NCBI GenBank assembly: GCA_022448995.1 | Contig: JAKVCT010000004.1 | Location: 1-63,972 of the forward strand | DNA from: Saprospiraceae bacterium | GTDB taxonomy: Bacteria > Bacteroidota > Bacteroidia > Chitinophagales > Saprospiraceae | Direction: 5' to 3' | DNA length: 63,972 nucleotides | Shown here: positions 24,923 to 34,351 of the stretch, piece after piece | Layout of the letters: the number at the start of each line of letters is the position of its first letter | Numbering within the stretch: position 1 is the first letter of the stretch | Position numbers and translations under genes: made by a program | Notes under the pieces: generated by a model | Told to the model about the DNA's origin: nothing | What the model saw: the letters and a program-made list of their open reading frames with translations, nothing else | Database searches by the model: none

Positions 24923-24938
24923 TGTTCCACGTGGAACA
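24923..24938. promoter_or_regulatory. parS: parS-like centromere site 3
   Basis: Exact TGTTCCACGTGGAACA directly abutting the stop codon of the DUF6702 gene (24939). Third copy in 131 bp. Confidence 0.8.
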
Positions 24939-25454
24939 TTACTTCATTACTACTTTTTTATATTTATTATTGCGTAGAGTTACTTTCTTAGATTTGCCAT
25001 AAGCATTAACTGTTACAATATTTTCTTGGTGTCTATGATAGTCGCTCATGAGTAAGGTGTTCTTAATTTGCATCACTTTCCATCGTTTTAGATTGTCTAC
25101 TTTTAGATAAGTCCATAGAGCAAAATCATCCTGTTCGTCTACCTCTCTCCCAATAAACTCTAATTCAATGTTTTTCTCATCTATTTCTAATTTTAGCTGT
25201 TTATTTATGTAGCTTAAGATATATTCTTCTGCCTTAGGATGTTCATTGTCGGTGCCAATTTCAATGGCTTCCTTATACTCCTTTTTCAAGGCTTCTTCTA
25301 GATCATCGGTTAGGATACGCACAGCTATTTCTAGACGTTTTGCCTTTTCTTTGTAGTGAATCTCTGTTCTTGTCTCATGTATAGGGTGTTCTACCTGTGA
25401 ATTTGTTTGAAGCATTAAAAAAGGAGCAGAAATTAATAAATAAATCCAATACAT
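24939..25454 (-). CDS. DUF6702-like protein, membrane-anchored or secreted
   Basis: 171 residues. A short N-terminal hydrophobic segment (MYWIYLLISAPFLML) looks like a signal or anchor. The start of the mature part, HPIHETRTEIHYKEKAKRLE followed by IAVRILTDDLEEAL, is the characteristic DUF6702 motif. Members occur beside peptidase genes of the M1 family in Bacteroidota, and indeed an M1 peptidase gene follows here, divergently. Function is unknown. Confidence 0.8.
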   Translation of the reverse strand: MYWIYLLISAPFLMLQTNSQVEHPIHETRTEIHYKEKAKRLEIAVRILTDDLEEALKKEYKEAIEIGTDNEHPKAEEYILSYINKQLKLEIDEKNIELEFIGREVDEQDDFALWTYLKVDNLKRWKVMQIKNTLLMSDYHRHQENIVTVNAYGKSKKVTLRNNKYKKVVMK

Positions 25455-25846
25455 TATATTGTATATTTTTTAAATGAGTTAATCGAATTTTTAATAAAAA
25501 ATAGACTTAAAAAACTATCTTAAAGCCTTGAGGTTGTAGAACTACTAGAATAGATATATAGCCCAAAAATAGGATATTAAAATCAAAGTTTTATTTTGTA
25601 TTTTTAGAAAAAATCATTCCTTATTTCGTTCGTGATACATTTATATAAGTAAGAGAACAAAGTAATTAGACAATAGATTTAGAAGAAGTTTGATAAATAA
25701 AAATCGCATTGTAGTTTATACAGTGAATATAAGTTTTTACGAAAAAATATGTTCTAAAGAAGTGTCTGAAATAAATGCTCTATGCTTAAAGTAGAATAAT
25801 CATTGTTTTAAGGGAAAATTATGTTTTTAATCAATAGAAAAGAATT
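25455..25846. other. Divergent intergenic region, nothing specific seen
   Basis: About 392 bases of AT-rich DNA between the DUF6702 gene and the M1 peptidase gene. It should hold two promoters. Confidence 0.35.
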
Positions 25847-28114
25847 ATGATGCACAAACAGATTATTACTTTATTGGCGTTACTGATATTAGCCAGTGGA
25901 GTTAGCATTGCTCAGAAAAAGGAAAGAGCTGTAGACAAATTTGCACAATTATATGAAGAGTTGCCTACACCTGGTGTTTACAGAAATGCTGCTGGAGCTC
26001 CAGGTCACCAATATTGGCAGCAGCAGGCTGATTATAAAATGCGTATAGAATTAGATGATGCAAATCAGAAAATCTATGGAGAAGAAACGATAACTTATAC
26101 GAATAATTCTCCAGATCATTTAGAATACCTATGGGTACAATTAGATCAGAATGTACGTGCTAAAAATTCTGCTAAATACGACATTAAGACGAATTCAATT
26201 GATAAAGAAATGTATCCATATGAGCTTTACCAGTTGATGTACAGATTTGATGGCGGTTTTAATATTGATTGGGTAAAGGGCAAAAAGGATAATGATTTGC
26301 CATATACTATCAATAATACTATGATGCGTGTAGACTTAGCAGAGCCTTTAAAACCAGGGGAAACTTATGTTTTCAAGATCAAGTGGTGGTACAATATCAA
26401 TGATGGTATGAAGACATTTGCACGTTCTGGTTATGAGTATTTTCCTAAGGATGACAATTATATGTATAATATTGCACAGTTCTATCCAAGAATGTGTTCG
26501 TATAATGAAACAGATGGATGGCAGAATAAGCAGTTTTTTGGTCGTGGGGAGTTTACATTATCTTTTGGAGACTATGAAGTTGATTTAGTTGTTCCTGCAG
26601 ACCATATTGTAGCCTCTACAGGTGTATTACAAAATGCAAAAGATGTATTGACAAAAGAACAACAAGATCGTCTAGAAAAAGCAAAGACTTCAGAAGATCC
26701 GGTTGTTATTGTAACACAAGAGGAAGCTACTGAAAACGAAAAAACAAAAGAGAAAGGAACTAAGACATGGACATTCAAAGCTAAGAATGTTCGAGACTTT
26801 GCATTCGCATCCTCTCGTAAGCTAATTTGGGATGCTCAAGGTGTTCCTCTAGGAGATAAGGTAGTAATGGCAATGTCCTATTATCCTAAAGAAGCTAATC
26901 CATTGTGGGGTAAATATTCTACAGAAGCGGTAGTTCATACCTTGAAAGTTTATTCCAAATATACTTTTGACTACCCCTACCCTGTTGCAATCTCTACACA
27001 TGCTGCCTTTACTGGAATGGAATATCCCATGATTTGCTTTAATTTTGGTCGTCCTCGTCCAGATGGTACATATTCGGCAAGAACTAAATACCGTATGATT
27101 AGTGTGATTATTCATGAAGTAGGACACAATTACTTTCCTATGATTGTAAATTCAGACGAGCGTCAATGGACATGGATGGATGAGGGATTAAACTCCTTCT
27201 TGCAGTACTTGGCAGAGTGTGAGTGGCAAAGAGATTATCCTTCTCGTAGAGGGCCAGCACACAAGATAGTTCCTTACATGAAAGGCGATAAAGATAATAT
27301 TGTTCCTATTATGTCGAATTCTGAATCCATCTTACAGTTTGGTAACAATGCATATGGCAAGCCTGCAACAGCGTTGAACATCTTGAGAGAAACGATTATG
27401 GGAAGAGAGCTATTTGATCATGCTTTCAAGATATACGCAAATCGATGGAAATTTAAGCATCCAACTCCTGCAGACTTTTTCCGTACTATGGAAGATGCCT
27501 CTAGTGTAGATTTAGATTGGTTTTGGAGAGGATGGTTTTATAGTACAGACCATGTAGATATTGGATTAGCAGATGTAAAATGGTACAGAGTTAATACACA
27601 TGATACAGAAGCTGAGTTATTAGAACTACAGAAATGGGATCAGAAACAGCCAAAGTATATTACAGATGTTCGTAATGAAAAAGCAGTTAAAGAAACCTTG
27701 ATGGAGAAACAACCTGAGTTGCAAGATGAGCACAATAAACGTGATAAGTATAAACCAACAGAAAGAGCAAAAACAAGAGATAAGCGTTATTTGAGTCGTT
27801 TGGGAGAAGAAGAGAAGAAAATGTTAGAAGCTGGTTATAACTATTACGAATTAAATTTTGAGAACAAAGGTGGTTTAGTTATGCCTATTATTGTAGAATT
27901 AACTTATGCAGATGGTTCTACAGAACGCAAAGTCTATCCTGCGGAGATTTGGAAATTAAATAGTGAGAAAGTATCTAAAGTAATCTTAAGCAAGAAAGAA
28001 CTTGTAAGTGTTAATTTAGATCCTAATTTAGAAACTGCAGATGTAGATCGTTCTAATAACTATTTTCCTCAAAAATCAGAGCCTACACGTTTTGAAATGT
28101 ATTTAGGAAACTAA
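25847..28114 (+). CDS. M1-family aminopeptidase-like metalloprotease, secreted
   Basis: 755 residues with a signal peptide (cut after SIAQ, about residue 23). The N-terminal domain (about 60-250) is the beta-sandwich of M1 enzymes. The catalytic domain has HEVGHN at residues 423-428 with the third zinc ligand Glu446 in MDEGLNSFLQYLAE, which is the HExxH-18-E spacing. The exopeptidase G-x-MEN motif is replaced by FTGMEYPMI (about 390), as in the Bacteroidota subgroup. It probably acts outside the cytoplasm on peptides. Extra C-terminal region of about 150 residues, Lys/Glu-rich. It may pair with the adjacent DUF6702 protein. Confidence 0.93.
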   Translation: MMHKQIITLLALLILASGVSIAQKKERAVDKFAQLYEELPTPGVYRNAAGAPGHQYWQQQADYKMRIELDDANQKIYGEETITYTNNSPDHLEYLWVQLDQNVRAKNSAKYDIKTNSIDKEMYPYELYQLMYRFDGGFNIDWVKGKKDNDLPYTINNTMMRVDLAEPLKPGETYVFKIKWWYNINDGMKTFARSGYEYFPKDDNYMYNIAQFYPRMCSYNETDGWQNKQFFGRGEFTLSFGDYEVDLVVPADHIVASTGVLQNAKDVLTKEQQDRLEKAKTSEDPVVIVTQEEATENEKTKEKGTKTWTFKAKNVRDFAFASSRKLIWDAQGVPLGDKVVMAMSYYPKEANPLWGKYSTEAVVHTLKVYSKYTFDYPYPVAISTHAAFTGMEYPMICFNFGRPRPDGTYSARTKYRMISVIIHEVGHNYFPMIVNSDERQWTWMDEGLNSFLQYLAECEWQRDYPSRRGPAHKIVPYMKGDKDNIVPIMSNSESILQFGNNAYGKPATALNILRETIMGRELFDHAFKIYANRWKFKHPTPADFFRTMEDASSVDLDWFWRGWFYSTDHVDIGLADVKWYRVNTHDTEAELLELQKWDQKQPKYITDVRNEKAVKETLMEKQPELQDEHNKRDKYKPTERAKTRDKRYLSRLGEEEKKMLEAGYNYYELNFENKGGLVMPIIVELTYADGSTERKVYPAEIWKLNSEKVSKVILSKKELVSVNLDPNLETADVDRSNNYFPQKSEPTRFEMYLGN

Positions 28115-28149
28115 TTACTTAAGCTAGAATAGATAGATCTATTCTTGTA

Positions 28150-28191
28150 AGCGAAATGTTAACTTGTAGGGTTAGCATTTCGCTTTTTTTC
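28150..28191 (+). terminator. Terminator after the M1 peptidase gene
   Basis: AGCGAAATGTTAAC (28150-28163) pairs with 28171-28184 with one G-T pair, followed by seven T. Confidence 0.85.
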
Positions 28192-28267
28192 ACTCTTATT
28201 AGAAGCACCGTTGTTATCATTGAACAGATGGGGACAACTTCTTCTGATAGAATACCTAGATAGTCTT

Positions 28268-28885
28268 ATGTATACACCAAACTATTTTGCTCAGAAAGAT
28301 CACCAAAAAATATTTGAGTTTATCAAAGCTTATCCTTTTGCCACTTTGGTGAGTTTAGACAATAGCCAAGAGATTATTGCTACTCACCTCCCCTTTCTAA
28401 TTTTTAAAGAAGGAGAGCACTGGATTCTAAAAACACATATGTCAAAGTTTAATCCTCAGTGGAAAGAGCTAGTTGGACAAAAGTCCTTAATTATTTTTCA
28501 GGAACCACATGCTTATATCTCTCCTAGTTTGTATACTCTGAAGCGTAATGTACCTACTTGGAACTATATTGCCGTTCATATGTATGGAACAACAGAATTG
28601 ATACAAAATAAAGAAGAAACAATGAACATATTAAAAGCTACTATTCAAGAATTTGAGCCTAAATTCGTGCCTAAATGGGAGGTTTTAGATGAAGACTATA
28701 AGAGTGCTCTAGAAGAGGAGTTAGTGGCTTTTGAGCTAAAAATAGAGCGTATAGAAGCTACTTTTAAGTTGAGTCAAAATAAGACAATAAAGGAACAGGA
28801 ACGAATAGCTATTTATTTGTTAAATGAAGAGAAATCGGTTAAACGAGAGCTTGGAACATGGATGTTACAAAACAAAAAAGCTTGA
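28268..28885 (+). CDS. PaiB-like FMN-binding protein
   Basis: 205 residues from the ATG at 28268. An upstream TTG at 28211 would add 19 residues with no family similarity and would run into the terminator, so it was not chosen. Family features: MYTPNYFAQKD start, FATLVS, THLPFLIFKEGEHW, THMSKFNPQWK, HAYISPSLYT and VPTWNYIAVHMYG. This is the FMN-binding split-barrel PaiB family, called a negative transcriptional regulator in Bacillus. No paiA acetyltransferase is adjacent, so here it may be a heme/flavin binding protein of other role. Confidence 0.88.
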   Translation: MYTPNYFAQKDHQKIFEFIKAYPFATLVSLDNSQEIIATHLPFLIFKEGEHWILKTHMSKFNPQWKELVGQKSLIIFQEPHAYISPSLYTLKRNVPTWNYIAVHMYGTTELIQNKEETMNILKATIQEFEPKFVPKWEVLDEDYKSALEEELVAFELKIERIEATFKLSQNKTIKEQERIAIYLLNEEKSVKRELGTWMLQNKKA

Positions 28886-28899
28886 TATTTTATAAAAAT

Positions 28900-28937
28900 A
28901 AAAGGGCTAAATTCCTCAAGAAGAATTCAGCCCTTTT
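28900..28937. terminator. Bidirectional terminator between convergent genes
   Basis: AAAAGGGCTAAATT (28900-28913) pairs with AATTCAGCCCTTTT (28924-28937) with one G-T pair; A run before, T run after. It separates PaiB from the convergent three-gene block. Confidence 0.8.
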
Positions 28938-28969
28938 GTCAATGACATCTGTACAGATTAGTAAATAGA

Positions 28970-29938
28970 TTAGCCGAGTTCGCTATGAGATTTATCAATA
29001 GAGTTAAACATAGGAACAGCTTTTAGTGCCAAATCACTAGTTTTGTTTTGTGTATTGGCAAAACCATTTTTCATTGCATTAGAAGCACTTGTTTCTACAG
29101 GAGGAACAGGGCTATCTGTTGGGTTCTGTACTTTTTGTAATTTTTCTGCGTCTACTGCAAATTTATCAATATCCTTATCCTGTTGTTTCAGCTCTGTAAG
29201 GAGAGCTTCCGCCTTTTTCTTAACGTCATCTAGATCTTTGTTTGCCTTTGTTAAAGAAGGGTCAATACCTTTGATCCAAGCTTCAAAGGAGATTAGAAAG
29301 TCATCTAGAGCTAGACTAGCAATAGCCATTAGAGCTTGACCTGTTTCCTTGATCAAAGCATCACTAACTATAGTATCACTCAAATTACCCAATTGAGTAC
29401 CAACACCTGTAAGTATCCCACTCAAGATATCACGAGAACTTTCTGCTTGAGCCAAGAAGTCTTGAGCTTCATCTAACAGAAGTTGAACAGTAGGACTATC
29501 AAATTCAGCATCATTTGCTTGGTCTTTGTCTTCTACTTCATCTACAGCAACTAGATCGCCCTCTACACTCTCAACGAATTGAGCTTTGGCAAAAGGTTTC
29601 AGTAAGTGTTTATTAACTAGTTTGAGAACAGGATTTTTACCACCCTTTCCTAGTTTGATCTCTAGGCTAAGTATTCCATCTTGGAATATACAACGTCCAG
29701 CTACAAGTGTCTTACTTGTCTTATTAGCCTTGACATATTTTTTCCATAAAGATGGAGCTACACCAATAAACATCAAGGGCATTTCCCCATCTACTCCCCC
29801 ATAATCAAATGCACTATCATAGAAGAATGGTGTAACCTCCTCAATAGGTTCTTTCAGTAATTTTTTTAGTGTATTTCTAACATGTCCAAATCCTTTTTTC
29901 TTGGCTACTGTAGGATCTTTTAATTTTGCTTTCATCAT
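28970..29938 (-). CDS. Unrecognised 322-residue protein, third gene of an unknown block
   Basis: No signal peptide and no known domain. The first third (about 1-130) has a compact mixed alpha/beta look with VTPFFYDSAFDYGGVDGEMPLMFIG and LVAGRCIFQDGILSLEIKLGKGGKN. The rest (about 150-290) is Ala/Leu/Asp/Lys-rich and helical with heptad-like runs (LTKANKDLDDVKKKAEALL), followed by a Pro-rich stretch and a short tail. It follows the 606-residue coiled-coil gene by 84 bases, so the two probably share an operon. Function unknown. Confidence 0.8.
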   Translation of the reverse strand: MMKAKLKDPTVAKKKGFGHVRNTLKKLLKEPIEEVTPFFYDSAFDYGGVDGEMPLMFIGVAPSLWKKYVKANKTSKTLVAGRCIFQDGILSLEIKLGKGGKNPVLKLVNKHLLKPFAKAQFVESVEGDLVAVDEVEDKDQANDAEFDSPTVQLLLDEAQDFLAQAESSRDILSGILTGVGTQLGNLSDTIVSDALIKETGQALMAIASLALDDFLISFEAWIKGIDPSLTKANKDLDDVKKKAEALLTELKQQDKDIDKFAVDAEKLQKVQNPTDSPVPPVETSASNAMKNGFANTQNKTSDLALKAVPMFNSIDKSHSELG

Positions 29939-30022
29939 AACAAGCTTATATTTTGAGTAGTTGGTTATCTAAGCCAAACTAACTTTAGAGTTAATAGATT
30001 TTATCAAAAATTATGTCTTTAT

Positions 30023-31843
30023 TTATCGTGCTACAGCACTACCATCAACAGATGCATATCTAGCACGTAAAGCATTAACATCATCATCGGTTAGTTTAGC
30101 ACCATGTGTGTGTTCTTCCCATTTCTCACGCTTACCTAGTTTATCACTAACACTTTCTTGAATTTCTTTACGTGCATTTGTAGTCAATCGGTAGGTACTA
30201 ATTTCTGCGAGTAACTCTTTTACTTTCTTAAAGTCAAATTCAAATGCTTCGAACTTGATGGAGGTATTAAAGCTTTGACTTGTTTCTGCCTTAAATAGTT
30301 CAGCTTTAGCCAGTTCCCAAGTTGCTACAGGATCCTTGCCTGTGAACCATTTGACCAAGGTACGTAAGGTAGAAGTAAGCCCTACACTAAACTCTATCAC
30401 ACCTGTAAGTGTAAAACTTAGAGTACTATCCGCTTTTAGTTGGATCGCACCTTTTTTAGCATCACCAGATAGTTTGCGTAGTACATTTAATTTAGCTTCT
30501 GCTCTTTCAATAGCACCAACACCTGTCAATTTAGCTGTAGCCTTGGCTTCTACTATACCAACTAGGTTGACCCCTAGAGATACAGAGCCTGTGATAGAGA
30601 TGGAACCACTAGATGTGAGGGTACCATCTAAAATCTTGAGTTCTTCAGGTTTGAAGGTATTGTAGAATGTAATAGATCCTGACAGCTTAAAGTCAACATC
30701 AGAACTTAAGCTTACACTTGCCGTTAAGTTAATCCAACCTAAGGATACAATTGGAACAGTTAAACTATAACTAAATAGATTTTTCTTCCAATCAATAAAG
30801 TCTTTAGAATAGGTTTTTGGTAGGTATTGGTCTAGACCTTCAGGGAATTTTTGAGCAGCAGCGATTGCTCCATCAGCCAGTTGATACGCTTTGATAAACT
30901 TACCAACAAGATCAAAAGCCTTACCCATAGGTTTGCTGATTGGATCAAGTAAGCTAGATGCCTGTTCTCCAGCACTCTCGGCTAAGTTGGCACTTAAGGT
31001 TTTCACTTGGTTCATAATTCCTACAGTAAGTGTCTCTTTGTCACCTGTATCAGTGAAGATATCCTGTAGAGAGTTTTTCATTTCCTCAATAGCAGTTACC
31101 AAACCCTCTACACGTTGCCAAGATCTAGAACGCTCTACATACTTGATGGCATCATTTAAAATACCCTCTAAATTGTCCGTAACACTTTTCTTAATTGCCT
31201 TTTTCAAGTCTTTGACTTGGCTCTCCCCTCCTGATGTCCACCAGTCATAATTCTCCATGACATCTTCAAACTTCTGAAGAAGTGTTTTTTTAACGCTTTC
31301 AGTCATTGTTGATAGATCCATAGTTCCTAGATCGTTCAATAGACCATCTAAGCCAGCTTTAGCTTCTCGATATTTATCTGTAGCCAATTTCTTACAAGTT
31401 GCTACAGCTTTGATGATTTCCATCTTAGCTTCTACAAGTTGCTCCTCAATCTCTTTTTTGATCTGTTCCCATTTCTTAAGTTCAGCTACAATGTATTTTA
31501 ATGTATCTATAATCTCAACTATTTCATCTTTAATTTCTTTGGCATCATCATAGATTTTAAATACTTTATCTTTGGTTTCTTGAACATCATTAATAATCTG
31601 CTCAATAGCTGTTTTTGCTTCGATTGCAGCCATAATTTTAGAACCAATATCTCCTTCCCCTAAGTCTTGTTTTATTTTTTCATAATCTTGGGTAGCCTTT
31701 GTTATAATAGCTCTAGCATTTGTATAAACTTCTGTAATCTCTGTCCAAGTACCTTTGGCTTTTTCTGTTACTGCTTTCCCTTTTTCTATGGACTCTGTTG
31801 TCTTATTGACCAGTTCCGTTATTTTATCAATACCTTTACTCAT
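30023..31843 (-). CDS. Large coiled-coil protein with beta-rich C-terminal half, unknown function
   Basis: 606 residues. Residues 1-345 are almost wholly helical with heptad repeats (KAKGTWTEITEVYTNARAII, KIYDDAKEIKDEIVEIIDTL). Residues about 360-480 are rich in Ser/Thr/Gly with alternating hydrophobics (VPIVSLGWINLTASVSLSSD, GTLTSSGSISITGSVSLGVN), which resembles amphipathic beta-strands. A helical tail with many Lys/Glu follows. No signal peptide. The combination recalls membrane-interacting or large assembly proteins (for example pore-forming or contractile-injection cargo), but there is no family match I can name. In the same block as genes 28970 and 32043. Confidence 0.75.
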   Translation of the reverse strand: MSKGIDKITELVNKTTESIEKGKAVTEKAKGTWTEITEVYTNARAIITKATQDYEKIKQDLGEGDIGSKIMAAIEAKTAIEQIINDVQETKDKVFKIYDDAKEIKDEIVEIIDTLKYIVAELKKWEQIKKEIEEQLVEAKMEIIKAVATCKKLATDKYREAKAGLDGLLNDLGTMDLSTMTESVKKTLLQKFEDVMENYDWWTSGGESQVKDLKKAIKKSVTDNLEGILNDAIKYVERSRSWQRVEGLVTAIEEMKNSLQDIFTDTGDKETLTVGIMNQVKTLSANLAESAGEQASSLLDPISKPMGKAFDLVGKFIKAYQLADGAIAAAQKFPEGLDQYLPKTYSKDFIDWKKNLFSYSLTVPIVSLGWINLTASVSLSSDVDFKLSGSITFYNTFKPEELKILDGTLTSSGSISITGSVSLGVNLVGIVEAKATAKLTGVGAIERAEAKLNVLRKLSGDAKKGAIQLKADSTLSFTLTGVIEFSVGLTSTLRTLVKWFTGKDPVATWELAKAELFKAETSQSFNTSIKFEAFEFDFKKVKELLAEISTYRLTTNARKEIQESVSDKLGKREKWEEHTHGAKLTDDDVNALRARYASVDGSAVAR

Positions 31844-32042
31844 AATATAAAAATTGCTTTAATAGGTTTAGAATTTTACTGAGAAGCACAAGCAAAATAC
31901 TATGGACGTATTCTGCTTATGCATCACGGAGAGCTATTAATAGAAACTAAAGATAATTAGGTGTTTTAATAGCTAATTATTACACAGATTAGTGTAATGG
32001 TCTGATTTACAGTATTTTATTAAAGGTGTGCGCCTTGTGGGA

Positions 32043-33779
32043 TTACGCACTTAGTGTCTTGATAGTAGATTCAATTGACTCAATATAATCAGTATCATAT
32101 TGTTTTGTAGTCAATCGTGTCTTTTGCTCATCACTCAAGGATGTAACTGCTTGGAAGTATCTAGCAGGAACCTCTGTATCTTGTACAGGGTAGGTTAACA
32201 TAAGACTTCCATCGTGGAAGGCAATGCGCATACCAACTGTCTCTCCACCTCTAGCAGGTTGTATTTCTAGCAAAATAGCATGTTCTGACTCTACCTCTAC
32301 TTTATAGTAAGCTTCTAAAGGTGCTTGGGTTCCTTCGAATAACAAGAAGCCTTGTTCCGTCATTAAAAACATATCTTGAGCAACTTCGTCTAAAATCCGT
32401 TCTACAATTGAAGCAGAAAGTGTTTTGGCTTCATCGCCCATAGCCAAGATAAACTTGTTCATATCTGGTACCCACAGCTTACCAAATACTTGTTGTAAGA
32501 TTGGAGATTTTGCATTTCTTGCAAATGCTGATTGAAATTTAGGTAAAAACTCTGCAGATGCTTTTGCACGCATTTGAGCAACCTGTTTTCCAAAATGTTT
32601 TGCCAAAACTTCCCCTGCTTTCAGGCTACCATAAATTTCAGCCTGTAGATACATTTTGAATGCTTTTCCGATTTCTTTTTTAGCTCTGAACGCTTCTCCC
32701 AAAGCTAAATAGCCATCAGAGTTAGTATTTTCCATCTTAACCAAACGCGTAAAATCAGCGACAGCTTTATCATAGGCTTTAGCCTTCATGTATAGTGTAC
32801 CTCTTGCTTGTATGGTTGTGTAGAGAGGAGTATCTTGTAGTTCAACAGCTTTGTTATAATCAGCTAAAGCTTCTTTTGCTTTTTTGAGCTTGATATAGAG
32901 TTCTGCACGTTCTTGGTAATAATACCATTTTTCTTCTAGTGCTACTAAGTCTGTATAGTCTTGGATAGATGCTGTATAGTCTTCTAGATCTGTCTTTACT
33001 CTTGCCCTAGCATACAAGATTTCAATCTTACTAGCTTCCTCTAAGTTGGACAAGGATAAAATCTTGGTATAAATAGCGTCCACCTCTGCATATTGCTGTT
33101 TTACATATAATAGTTCGGCATACTCTATCGCATATTTGACATTATCAGGAACATTATTGTAAAGTATTTCTGTCTTATTAAATACTTCTTGCTCTTGATC
33201 ACCTTTGGTTCTGTAAAGGTCGCGGAGTACTAAGGTTAGTCCCTCACTGAATCCTTCTGGCTGATATTTACCAATAAACTCAATACCTTCTTCAAGCATT
33301 CCTGCTTGTTGGTGTGCATGAGCTGCCTTAAAAATAAAGGTTTCTACTTCGGTTGGGTTTAATGCAGATCCTGCACCTGATTCTAGAGCCTTCGTATAAT
33401 ACTTGATAGCACCTATTTGATCTTGATCATAATAAGCACAGTCACCTAAACCAATAATAGCAACTAAATTACTAGCATCTTGTCGTAATACTCTGTTAAA
33501 ATTGCTACTAGCAATATTGGTTGACTCTTGCATAAGTCCCAAACGTCCTAATGCTAGTAAAGCCTCAATTTTGCTACTGTCTAGGGTTTTTACCATAGTG
33601 AAAAAGTAGTTAGCTTGATCTAGATCCTCTACAGCCAAGGATGCTCTACCTCCATATAGAAAACCATCTATATCATCAGGGTAAGTGAAGGTGTAGCTTT
33701 CTGCTGCTTGTTTTGCATCCTCAAAGCGTTTTTCTTCTAAGGCTTGTTGGATTTCTGCTAACTTAATTGGATCACTCAT
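32043..33779 (-). CDS. Tetratricopeptide-repeat protein, first gene of an unknown block
   Basis: 578 residues from the ATG at 33779 (MSDPIKLAEIQQALEEKRFE); a start 26 codons upstream gives a Cys-rich, non-conserved leader and was not used. Residues about 5-400 are about eleven TPRs (for example YLALGEAFRAKKEIGKAFKM, DYNKAVELQDTPLYTTIQAR). The last 170 residues (about 410-578) form a separate domain: helical to about 470, then a strand-rich part with LFEGTQAPLEAYYKVEVESE and GMRIAFHDGSLMLTYP, perhaps a roadblock-like fold. No signal peptide, so cytoplasmic. It is separated by about 200 bases from the coiled-coil gene. Confidence 0.82.
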   Translation of the reverse strand: MSDPIKLAEIQQALEEKRFEDAKQAAESYTFTYPDDIDGFLYGGRASLAVEDLDQANYFFTMVKTLDSSKIEALLALGRLGLMQESTNIASSNFNRVLRQDASNLVAIIGLGDCAYYDQDQIGAIKYYTKALESGAGSALNPTEVETFIFKAAHAHQQAGMLEEGIEFIGKYQPEGFSEGLTLVLRDLYRTKGDQEQEVFNKTEILYNNVPDNVKYAIEYAELLYVKQQYAEVDAIYTKILSLSNLEEASKIEILYARARVKTDLEDYTASIQDYTDLVALEEKWYYYQERAELYIKLKKAKEALADYNKAVELQDTPLYTTIQARGTLYMKAKAYDKAVADFTRLVKMENTNSDGYLALGEAFRAKKEIGKAFKMYLQAEIYGSLKAGEVLAKHFGKQVAQMRAKASAEFLPKFQSAFARNAKSPILQQVFGKLWVPDMNKFILAMGDEAKTLSASIVERILDEVAQDMFLMTEQGFLLFEGTQAPLEAYYKVEVESEHAILLEIQPARGGETVGMRIAFHDGSLMLTYPVQDTEVPARYFQAVTSLSDEQKTRLTTKQYDTDYIESIESTIKTLSA

Positions 33780-34351
33780 ACACAAGTTTTTTTGGGTTAA
33801 AAAAGTGGTTGTTTTTTGCTGGCAGTTTGTGATGTTTACAGGAGAACAAAACCTCATAAACTACCTTTTAGGTCATTATATAATTATAAAAACCTAATAT
33901 GTACAAATGCCTAAATGCCCTAAAGTTAATGAAAAAAAATGAAAAAAAAAAGCATGAAAATAAATTGACTTAAGGGACTAAGCGAGTTTGTTTATAATTT
34001 AGAAAAGGATAAATAGTAAGTTTTTTTTAGCCATTTTTATCCTTTTTTAAGATCAAAAAATGGAACTAAGCCATTGGTTTTGTATTGTTTTAATTTTTGA
34101 TTATCAGTTTGTTATTGAGGTTCGGTTGTACCTTTTCTTGTAGTGGAATACAGAGATGCTAAGTAGATGGACACAATTAAAGTATATGAATATTGGAGTA
34201 TGTTTTTTATGTTACAATAGACTCAAAAAAGATCCCCAATTTTTCTATTATATAATTGTGGCTAGCTACTTTTATTCACTGTGTTTAGCTGTAGCTATCA
34301 AAATAGTTAAAACTCTCTATCAAAAATAAAGTATATTACTACATTATCTGG
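33780..34351. other. Intergenic region with a MITE-like element
   Basis: About 570 bases. Apart from the element at 34161-34271 it is AT-rich and shows poly-A/T tracts (33925-33955, 34021-34060) but no ORF. Confidence 0.5.
34161..34271. mobile_element. MITE-like element, 111 bp
   Basis: Left end AAGTAGATGGACACAATTAA (34161-34180) and inverted right end AAGTAGCTAGCCACAATTA (34271-34253) match each other and the termini of the 162-bp element at 10636. Internal pairing is weaker than in that copy. No ORF inside. Confidence 0.65.
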
